Of a stretch of 64,000 bases of DNA, positions 8,284 through 15,565 are shown one piece after another. The number at the start of each line of letters is the position of its first letter. Position 1 is the first letter of the stretch. Below the pieces are notes generated by a model, which did no database searches, was not told the origin of the DNA, and saw only the letters and a list, made by a program, of their open reading frames with translations. A program made the position numbers and the translations under genes. The DNA comes from Mycoplana rhizolycopersici. Its GTDB lineage: Bacteria; Pseudomonadota; Alphaproteobacteria; Rhizobiales; Rhizobiaceae. The stretch is taken from NCBI RefSeq assembly GCF_013378445.1, contig NZ_JABXYK010000021.1:1-64000 (forward strand), read 5' to 3'.

Positions 8284-8289
8284 CGGACC

Positions 8290-8757
8290 ATGACGATCCG
8301 CTATCGCCCGATTGCCACGGAAGTTGCCGCTTCGCTATGGAGCGGCGCTTCCGATTCATACGGAATGCAGCCCGAACGACGAATCTCGGACGGTGACGGC
8401 GTGCCTTGCCGACATTGCCTTTCAGGCGTCAAGGAGGGTGAGGCCTACCTGATCCTAGCCTATCGGCCATTTCCATCCCTCCAGCCTTATGCGGAGACAG
8501 GCCCGATCTTCTTGCATGCGGATCCCTGTCGCGCCTTTGACGGCAACGATCTGCCTCCGATGCTCGACGGCGGCCCCGACTATATCGTCCGAGGCTATTC
8601 CAGCGAGGATCGCATCGTCTACGGCACAGGAGCGGTCACGCCACGCGTGGAGATCTCGGCCTATGCAGAGGCTCTGCTTTCGCGGCCCTGCATCGCTTAT
8701 GTCCACGTCAGGTCAGCCCGCAACAACTGCTACCAGTGCCGCATCGAACGCCGTTGA
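8290..8757 (+). CDS. DUF1203 family protein
   Basis: A 155-aa soluble protein of the DUF1203 family, whose function is not established. Family hallmarks are VPCRHCLSGVKEGE (about 38-51), LILAYRPF, then PYAETGPIFLHADPC (about 64-78) and a C-terminal HVRSARNNCYQC. Several conserved Cys and His residues (CRHC, HADPC, CYQC) suggest metal binding or redox chemistry, but this is inference. It has a GGAG ribosome site inside a small hairpin. It is convergent with the small lipoprotein gene 123 bp downstream. Confidence 0.85.
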   Translation: MTIRYRPIATEVAASLWSGASDSYGMQPERRISDGDGVPCRHCLSGVKEGEAYLILAYRPFPSLQPYAETGPIFLHADPCRAFDGNDLPPMLDGGPDYIVRGYSSEDRIVYGTGAVTPRVEISAYAEALLSRPCIAYVHVRSARNNCYQCRIERR

Positions 8758-8880
8758 GGTTTCGCACAGTCGATATCGCCAATGCATCCGGCTGAAGGCC
8801 GCAGAAAATGCGTCTGCCGCTGCATCTGTCGCAAGCGCCGCGCGTGTGCGACAGGCCGTCCGCGCGGACGAGGCCGTCGG

Positions 8881-9045
8881 TCAATACTGCGCGTTCAACG
8901 TCCCCGTGCGCATTCCATTGACTTCGGCATCGGGCGAGGGGCCTTGATATTGGGAGTAGGTCGTATTGTTTGCACCGCTTGTCGCGCAGCCCGCCAGCGT
9001 CGTGAGCGCCAGGGCGAGTGCGATGAACGAAGAACGAAAGGTCAT
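8881..9045 (-). CDS. Small 54-aa lipoprotein (short, easily missed)
   Basis: A 54-aa frame with a clear bacterial lipoprotein signal. It has a basic start (MTFR), a hydrophobic core (IALALALTTLAGC), lipobox LAGC with the lipidated Cys at residue 20, then a 34-residue polar tail beginning ATSGANN. The residue after Cys is Ala, not Asp, so outer-membrane sorting would be expected under the enteric rule. AGAGGA stands 8-9 nt before the ATG. It diverges from the RTX gene across 236 bp. The tail contains no recognised domain. Small rhizobial lipoproteins of this kind are common and mostly uncharacterised. Confidence 0.75.
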   Translation of the reverse strand: MTFRSSFIALALALTTLAGCATSGANNTTYSQYQGPSPDAEVNGMRTGTLNAQY

Positions 9046-9281
9046 GGCTTCAATCCTCTCTGCCCGTTGCGCAGAAGGCCAATCTACCGCTCGTTGTCGG
9101 CGGGGCGCAAGTGGAGTGGGCGCACGCGAGAGTAAAATTGTCCAAATTACGGCAAAATCCGACCGTTGCTTAACTGCCTGTTATCCCTGGCCCGAAGTGG
9201 AGCAATGCTGTGCAGTTTTGAGAATTGTGATACTGACGCATTCCGGGATATCGATAGCGCGACACAATCAGGAGAAACGGC

Positions 9282-10154
9282 GTGGCGACGTTCACATTCA
9301 AGGGATTTACTGCAACCACCGGTATGGATTTCGGCCTGCTGACGAGTGAAAGCCTGCAGACTATCCTGGATTATGATTCAGAGAAGTTCACTTCCACCCG
9401 GATCCTGTTCAAGGATGATGCAAAGAACTACATGCAGTTCACGGGAACGGGATTGAAGTACAAATATCAGGGCGGTGAGGTCTTCGGGATGACGGCCGGC
9501 AAGTTTACCGGCTTCAAGGTGGTCAGTGACGGCATCACCATCGCATCCGCCTCTGGGCTGTCGGTCACCGGCAAGCTTGTCAGCGATGCGATCGACAGCG
9601 GCAAGACGTCGAAGTTCCTCGACGCGCTCTTGTCCGGTAGCGATAGGATCACCGCGACCAAATACGCCGACAATTTTGCAGGCGGCGCCGGCAACGACAA
9701 GATCTACGGTCTCGGCGGCGCCGACACGTTGCACGGCAATGCCGGTAACGACCAGCTTTATGGCGATGCCGGTAACGACAAGCTCTACGGTGACGCTGGC
9801 AACGACAAGCTTTATGGAGGCAAGGGCAATGACCAGCTCTATGGCGGTGCCGGCAAGGATCTTCTCGACGGCGGTGTCGGCAAGGACACGCTGACCGGCG
9901 GCGGCGGCGTGGATACCTTCGTCTTCCGCAAAGGCTATGGCGTCGACACCGTCACCGACTTCAATGCGGTCGGCAAATCGCATGATATCCTCGACCTCAC
10001 CGGCGTATCCGCGATCACCAGCTTTAAGGACCTCAAGGACAACCACCTCAGTGTTTCCGGCAACAAGGTGATCATCGATGCCACCGGCGGCGACAAGATC
10101 ATCCTTGAGGGCGTCAAGCTCGCGGACCTCGACAAGGGCGATTTCCTGTTCTGA
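9282..10154 (+). CDS. RTX (hemolysin-type calcium-binding) secreted protein
   Basis: A 290-aa acidic protein with no N-terminal signal peptide. Residues about 134-212 hold a run of glycine/aspartate nonapeptide repeats (GGAGNDKIY, GNAGNDQLY, GDAGNDKLY...), which bind calcium and fold as a beta-roll. After them comes GGGGVDTFVF, then a C-terminal segment ending DKGDFLF, the usual uncleaved type I secretion signal. The protein is therefore expected outside the cell. The first 130 residues have no recognised catalytic domain. Start GTG 9282 follows AGGAG. No type I transporter genes are adjacent; tolC lies 3 kb away. Confidence 0.88.
   Translation: MATFTFKGFTATTGMDFGLLTSESLQTILDYDSEKFTSTRILFKDDAKNYMQFTGTGLKYKYQGGEVFGMTAGKFTGFKVVSDGITIASASGLSVTGKLVSDAIDSGKTSKFLDALLSGSDRITATKYADNFAGGAGNDKIYGLGGADTLHGNAGNDQLYGDAGNDKLYGDAGNDKLYGGKGNDQLYGGAGKDLLDGGVGKDTLTGGGGVDTFVFRKGYGVDTVTDFNAVGKSHDILDLTGVSAITSFKDLKDNHLSVSGNKVIIDATGGDKIILEGVKLADLDKGDFLF
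9681..9917 (+). repeat. RTX nonapeptide repeat block
   Basis: About eight in-frame copies of a 27-bp unit encode GGxGxDxLx-type nonapeptides. Neighbouring units are nearly identical (GDAGNDKLY occurs twice in tandem), pointing to recent internal duplication. Confidence 0.85.
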
Positions 10155-10210
10155 TCGTCTTGGCAGGGCCACGCCGAATAGGCAGCGGCGAACAGGCAGC
10201 GGAACATAAG

Positions 10211-10237
10211 GAAAGCGGCGCGTTGAGCGCCGCTTTC
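10211..10237. terminator. Bidirectional hairpin between RTX gene and exbD
   Basis: The perfect 11-bp inverted repeat GAAAGCGGCGC / GCGCCGCTTTC with a GTTGA loop sits between two convergent genes. The T-rich context is modest on both sides. Confidence 0.65.
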
Positions 10238-10271
10238 TCGTTCAATCGTTATCGTTCGAAGCTTGCCCGGC

Positions 10272-10697
10272 TCAACCGGGAGCGCCCTCGAGGCCGACAA
10301 GCGCGATCTTCGGATAGCCGGCGGAACGCAGAAGGTTCATTACGTCCATGACGGCGCCGTAGTCGACGGCCTTGTCCGCGCGCAGCAGTATCCGTGTCTC
10401 CTTGTTGCCTTCCGTTATGGTGTCGAGCTCGGTTGCGAAGGTGTCGCGCGAGACCGTGCCGCTGCCGAGTGAAAGCGTAAGGTCCTGCTTGAGCGTCACG
10501 AAGACCGGCTTGTCCTCGCGGGGCACCGGTTTGGCGACGGAAGAGGGGAGGTCGACGTTGATGTCGACGGTTGCCAGCGGTGCTGCCACCATGAAGATGA
10601 TCAGCAGCACGAGCATGACGTCGATGAACGGCGTCACGTTGATCTCGCTGTTGTCTTCCAGTTCGTCGCCGCCGCCTTCCTTGATCCTGCCGGCCAT
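10272..10697 (-). CDS. exbD: TonB-system energy transducer ExbD
   Basis: An inner-membrane subunit of the proton-driven ExbB-ExbD motor that energises TonB for outer-membrane uptake of iron chelates, heme or cobalamin. The 141-aa protein has a cytoplasmic N-tail, one membrane helix (VTPFIDVMLVLLIIFM, about 21-36) with the essential aspartate at residue 26, and a periplasmic domain. It begins 3 nt after exbB, so the two are co-transcribed. No tonB follows: the next gene is convergent. The VTPFIDVML helix favours ExbD/TolR in general; ExbD is chosen from the upstream iron boxes and absence of tol-pal genes. Confidence 0.88.
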   Translation of the reverse strand: MAGRIKEGGGDELEDNSEINVTPFIDVMLVLLIIFMVAAPLATVDINVDLPSSVAKPVPREDKPVFVTLKQDLTLSLGSGTVSRDTFATELDTITEGNKETRILLRADKAVDYGAVMDVMNLLRSAGYPKIALVGLEGAPG

Positions 10698-10700
10698 GGG

Positions 10701-11804
<1,104 letters not shown>

Positions 11805-11865
11805 GGCCGCGCCGCGCTCCGGTCGCGCTTGATGATGAGCGTCCCATACAACGAATAACTGTATC

Positions 11866-11895
11866 TGAGCAATGTTATCATGAGTATTTTTATCA
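11866..11895. promoter_or_regulatory. Two abutting iron-responsive operators (TGA-N9-TCA)
   Basis: TGAGCAATGTTATCA (11866-11880) and TGAGTATTTTTATCA (11881-11895) both match the rhizobial RirA/IRO consensus TGA-N9-TCA and touch end to end. They lie upstream of exbB; the first overlaps a possible minus-strand -35 (TTGCTC, 11872-11867). A TTATCATGATAA palindrome (11890-11901) overlaps the second. Iron repression of exbBD by RirA is inferred. Confidence 0.7.
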
Positions 11896-12047
11896 TGATA
11901 ATTGGCGTGGATGCACGCTTCCCGACACATTTTTTACCCGGTGGCGGCGGCGATGCGTATGGACACCCGAGCCGAAAGCGCATTAAACAGGCTTGAATTA
12001 TCCGCCTGCGCGCCGCACCGGCCGCGAGGTTCTGACACAAGGCAGCA

Positions 12048-12701
12048 ATGATGGACTACACTGCAGCGCGCATCAAAATGGTCGACAACCAGATCCGCAC
12101 GACGGATGTGACTTCGCACTCGGTGCTCGACGCGTTCCTCACCGTGCCGCGCGAGGCATTCGTTCCGGCGCAGCTGAAGCCGCTCGCCTATATCGACAAC
12201 GATATCGAGGTGGCACCGGGGCGTTACCTGATGGAACCGTCGCCGCTGGCGAAGCTGATCCAGCTCGCCGTCGTCACGAAGGACGATGTCGTGCTCGAGG
12301 TCGGCTGCAACTCCGGCTATGCCTCGGCCATCCTGTCGAAGCTTGCCGGTTCCGTCGTGGCCCTCGAGGTGGACGAAGAGCTCGCTGCCCGCGCCAGCGA
12401 GACGCTAGCCGAGCTCGGCTATGACAATGTCGCCGTCGTGACCGGCGATCTAGAGAACGGCTATGCCGCCGAGGCGCCGTATGACGTGATTTTCGTCCAC
12501 GGTGCGGTCGAGGTCGTGCCCGAGGCCCTGTTCGGCCAGTTGCGCGATGGCGGCCGCCTCGTCGTCGTAGAAGGCTATGGCAACGCCTCGCAGGCGCGTC
12601 TCTACATAAAGGAACGCGGTCTGGCTTCGGAGCGTAGCGCCTTCAACACGGCGGTAAAACCGTTGCCCGGTTTCCGCAAGGCTGCCGAATTCGTCTTCTG
12701 A
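12048..12701 (+). CDS. Protein-L-isoaspartate O-methyltransferase-like protein
   Basis: A 217-aa SAM-dependent methyltransferase of the PCMT family, which methylates isoaspartyl residues in aged proteins to start repair. The N-terminal part (RIKMVDNQIRTTDVTSHSVL, VPREAFVPAQ) and SAM motif I LEVGCNSGYASAIL (about 84-97) are visible, then VVALEVDEELAARA. Motif I has CNSG where the standard enzyme has GTGSG. A canonical pcm gene is present at 38984, so this is a divergent paralogue and may have another target. It lies upstream of tolC in the same direction with a 336-bp gap. The start could also be the ATG at 12051. Confidence 0.8.
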   Translation: MMDYTAARIKMVDNQIRTTDVTSHSVLDAFLTVPREAFVPAQLKPLAYIDNDIEVAPGRYLMEPSPLAKLIQLAVVTKDDVVLEVGCNSGYASAILSKLAGSVVALEVDEELAARASETLAELGYDNVAVVTGDLENGYAAEAPYDVIFVHGAVEVVPEALFGQLRDGGRLVVVEGYGNASQARLYIKERGLASERSAFNTAVKPLPGFRKAAEFVF

Positions 12702-13037
12702 CGCGTGAACGTGCGAAATTCCGAGTCGATTTAAGCAAAGTTTTATGTGCAAACTCCCAGATGGCGACTTTGCCTCTATCGCTGCCAGGCGGCTGGATAT
12801 CGGTCGATGTCGCATGTGACCGAGGCCCCGTGGGAGGGTTTCGGATCGCCGGTCGGTCATAATGGTGCCGCAGCAGTGATGCTGTTGACGGGGATAAGTC
12901 ACAGGTGACAGCACAATGCGGGGCGCTGCGAATGGCATGTTCGCCGCTCCCGTGAGAAACATGCGACGTAGCGTCGGCGCGCCCAGCGCTGCGTCTCAAG
13001 CGTGACCGGTTTTCCCGGTCCAGTCTGGAGTTGGTAC
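12702..13037 (+). other. Intergenic region upstream of tolC
   Basis: No gene is seen in these 336 bp. A TTGACG at 12885-12890 is a possible -35 without a good -10. A 6-bp hairpin GACCGG / CCGGTC (13004-13020) lies just before the tolC ribosome site. TTAA-N7-TTTA near 12731 is one base short of a CtrA box and is probably chance. Confidence 0.4.
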
Positions 13038-14435
13038 GTGTCAGTATTTCGCAAGACCGCACTCGCGGCGGCACTCGTTCCCTTTCTTCTGGCGACGACG
13101 CAGTCCGTGTTCGCCGAGACGGTGGCCGGGGCCATGGCAAAGGCCTATGCGAACAACCCCGATCTCAACGCCGCCCGCGCCGCCCTCAGGGCGATCGATG
13201 AGAACGTGACAATTGCCAAGGCCGCGATGCGCCCTCAGGTCACCGGCGTGGCGCAGGCCGACGCAACGCGGCGGATCTACGACAAGCCGACGTCATCTGG
13301 CTTGTTCGGTCCGCTGATAAAGCGAAACGACACCTTCACGTCGTCCTATGGCATCTCGATCACGCAGCAGATTTTCGATGGGTTTCAGACCCTCAACAAC
13401 GTGAAGTCGGCCGAATCGAACGTTCTCGCCAACCGGGAAGCCCTGCGTGCGCAGGAAACAAACACGCTGCTGGCGGCGGTCGAAGCGTATTCCAACATCG
13501 CCCGCGACCAGGCGATCGTCGGCATCCGCAAGCAGAACCTCGCCTTTCTTCGAGAACAGTTGAACGCATCCCGTGCGCGTCTGGACGTGGGCGAGGGCAC
13601 CCAGACCGACGTCAGTCTGTCCGAGGCTCAGCTTGCCGAGGCCCAGGCACTGCTGGTATCCGCCGAGGCACAGCTGAAGACGAGCGAGGCCGTCTATTAT
13701 CAGATCGTCGGCGATCAGCCGAAGGACATCAGGCAGCCGCAGCCGGCAAGCCGCGGCATGCCGAAATCGCTCGACGAGGCGTTCGCCATCGCGATGCGCG
13801 AGCACCCATCGATTCTGTCTGCAGAGCGCAGCGTCGATGCCGCCGGCTACAACGTCAAGGCGGCCGAAGGGACGATGCTGCCCGGCGTATCCATCCAGGG
13901 CGACGTCTACAAGTCGGTGAACGACAGCGGCAGTACCAACGATAACGTCGAAGGCAGCATCTCCGCTCGCGTTACCATTCCGCTCTATCAGGGCGGTGCC
14001 GAGTACGGCCAGATCCGGCAGGCGAAGGAACGGCTCGGCCAGCAGCGCATTCTGGTCGATTCGGCGCGCATGGAGGTTCAGCAGACGCTGATCTCGGCGC
14101 AGACACAGCTCGACGCCGCCCGCGCGGCGATCAAGGCCAACCAGGCCGAGATCGCGGCGGCCGACATGGCGCTGCAGGGCGTCATCGAGGAGCGCAACGT
14201 CGGCCAGCGCACCACGCTCGACGTTCTGATCGCACAGCAGACCGTGCTGGACGCGCAGGAAAGTCTGGTGCTTTCGCAGCGCATCGCCGTCGTCGCCAGC
14301 TATTCCGTGCTGGCCTCGATGGGCCGTCTCACCGTACGGGGGCAGAACCTGCAGGTGGCCGAATACCGCGCGGCCGATCACTACGAGGCGGTGAAGGACA
14401 AATGGTTCGGCCTTCGCACCGTCGACGGCCGCTGA
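13038..14435 (+). CDS. tolC: TolC-family outer-membrane efflux/secretion channel
   Basis: An outer-membrane trimeric channel-tunnel used by type I secretion and RND/MFS efflux pumps. The 465-aa protein has a signal peptide ending SVFA-E (about residue 25), followed by two homologous halves of long amphipathic helices: ANNPDLNAARAALRAIDENV begins the first and REHPSILSAERSVDAA the second. Both contain the beta-strand turns ISITQQIFDGFQT and ARVTIPLYQGGAEYGQI. GTG 13038 is chosen because GGAG lies 7 nt upstream and the signal peptide then begins normally; the frame is open 12 codons further up. It could serve the RTX protein encoded 3 kb upstream. Confidence 0.93.
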   Translation: MSVFRKTALAAALVPFLLATTQSVFAETVAGAMAKAYANNPDLNAARAALRAIDENVTIAKAAMRPQVTGVAQADATRRIYDKPTSSGLFGPLIKRNDTFTSSYGISITQQIFDGFQTLNNVKSAESNVLANREALRAQETNTLLAAVEAYSNIARDQAIVGIRKQNLAFLREQLNASRARLDVGEGTQTDVSLSEAQLAEAQALLVSAEAQLKTSEAVYYQIVGDQPKDIRQPQPASRGMPKSLDEAFAIAMREHPSILSAERSVDAAGYNVKAAEGTMLPGVSIQGDVYKSVNDSGSTNDNVEGSISARVTIPLYQGGAEYGQIRQAKERLGQQRILVDSARMEVQQTLISAQTQLDAARAAIKANQAEIAAADMALQGVIEERNVGQRTTLDVLIAQQTVLDAQESLVLSQRIAVVASYSVLASMGRLTVRGQNLQVAEYRAADHYEAVKDKWFGLRTVDGR

Positions 14436-14614
14436 AACCCAGGGTGAAACCCTTCGTCATTGGCATCCCCCACAAATCTGTGCATCACTGTTAAGAGTTG
14501 ATTCGCGACGATTTTTTTGCCCTCGCGAGTGGCCTATGGTCTGCACATCCGCAACGCGCGAACGCCTTTACGGTCGTGTTCGCAGGTCGGGCGGCGCAGT
14601 GAACGGGGATGAAA

Positions 14615-15439
14615 ATGGCTCAGCCGAATGTAGCGCGTGAACCGTCGATGGACGAGATACTGGCGTCGATCCGCCGTATCATCGAAAGCAACGATCCGCC
14701 TGTCGGCGCGCCGCCGGTCCTGTCTGCCATCTCCGGCGACGCGGGCGTTGACGAGGACAGCTTCGATGACGAGATGATCGTTGCCGACTTCCACGCACAG
14801 GAGGCGCTTTCGGCTGCTGCGTCGGCCATGGTCCAGTCGCCTGCCTCCATGGATCATACCGCCGCCGATCGTGTCTCCACGGATTCCGCAGATGAGCCGC
14901 GTGTCCAACCGGCGATGTCGCTTGCCGACGTCGCAGCCCGCGTGCGCGCGGCTTCCGAACGTAACGGGATGATGCTCCGCGAGCAGCCCGGCCGCCCGCT
15001 GCCGGCGGAAGAGCCGGTTTCCGTGCGCGCCGAGCCCGTGTTCGAACCGCCTGTTCCGCCGGCCTCGAATGTGATGGCGATGGTTCCCCCAACGGTTGCG
15101 AAGCTGCCGCAACAGGAGCCGCCGGTGGAGCGCAGCGAGCCTGCCGCCGCACCGGCGTTTGCCGAAGAGCCCTATCGCCCGGAAGCGCCTGCTGCCCACG
15201 CTCCTCAGTCGTCCTCGCCCGCGGCCCTCGTCTCGGCCGCAGTCGGCGCACAGGTCGCAAGCTCCTTCGGTGCGCTGGCGGAGGCCGTCGAGGCCGGCCC
15301 ACGCCGGTCGTTCGACGATATTGCCAAGGAAATGCTGCGGCCGATGCTGCAGGAGTGGCTGGACGACAACCTGCCGACACTGGTCGAACGCCTCGTCCGC
15401 GAAGAGATCGAGCGTGTCGCGCGCGGTCCGCGCCGCTAA
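14615..15439 (+). CDS. popZ: Polar organizing protein Z homologue (DUF2497)
   Basis: A 274-aa cytosolic protein. Alphaproteobacterial PopZ self-assembles at the cell pole and captures the ParB-origin complex and cell-cycle regulators. The conserved N-terminal helix EPSMDEILASIRRIIESND (about 9-27) binds client proteins. A long acidic, Pro/Ala-rich disordered linker follows (about 30-225). The C-terminal oligomerisation helices are RSFDDIAKEMLRPMLQEWL and LPTLVERLVREEIERV (about 232-270). ATG 14615 is preferred; ATG 14609 is two codons upstream. It sits between tolC and valS, a familiar rhizobial order, with its own terminator. Confidence 0.9.
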   Translation: MAQPNVAREPSMDEILASIRRIIESNDPPVGAPPVLSAISGDAGVDEDSFDDEMIVADFHAQEALSAAASAMVQSPASMDHTAADRVSTDSADEPRVQPAMSLADVAARVRAASERNGMMLREQPGRPLPAEEPVSVRAEPVFEPPVPPASNVMAMVPPTVAKLPQQEPPVERSEPAAAPAFAEEPYRPEAPAAHAPQSSSPAALVSAAVGAQVASSFGALAEAVEAGPRRSFDDIAKEMLRPMLQEWLDDNLPTLVERLVREEIERVARGPRR

Positions 15440-15464
15440 TACGCCTTGTTTTCCTGTTGCCATG

Positions 15465-15491
15465 AGCCGCGCCGACCCTGGCGCGGCTTTT
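15465..15491 (+). terminator. Rho-independent terminator after popZ
   Basis: The 9-bp stem AGCCGCGCC / GGCGCGGCT with a 6-nt loop is followed by TTTTATTT. It starts 26 nt after the popZ stop. Confidence 0.8.
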
Positions 15492-15565
15492 ATTTGTTGT
15501 TGTTGACTTCGATCTAGCCATCCGGTTTAGAACCGGGTGACAGAAACCATGGTGTGGCCAGTAAG

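Noticed and set aside
8858-8869. Palindrome GTCCGCGCGGAC as a terminator of the small lipoprotein gene
   Set aside because: No loop and no T-run on either strand; it may be only a GC-rich palindrome.
9681-9917. RTX DNA repeats as a CRISPR or minisatellite
   Set aside because: The repeats are in frame, without spacers, and encode calcium-binding nonapeptides.
12730-12744. TTAA-N7-TTTA upstream of tolC as a CtrA box
   Set aside because: One mismatch in the second half-site and no trailing C; similar chance matches occur inside genes (near 20071).
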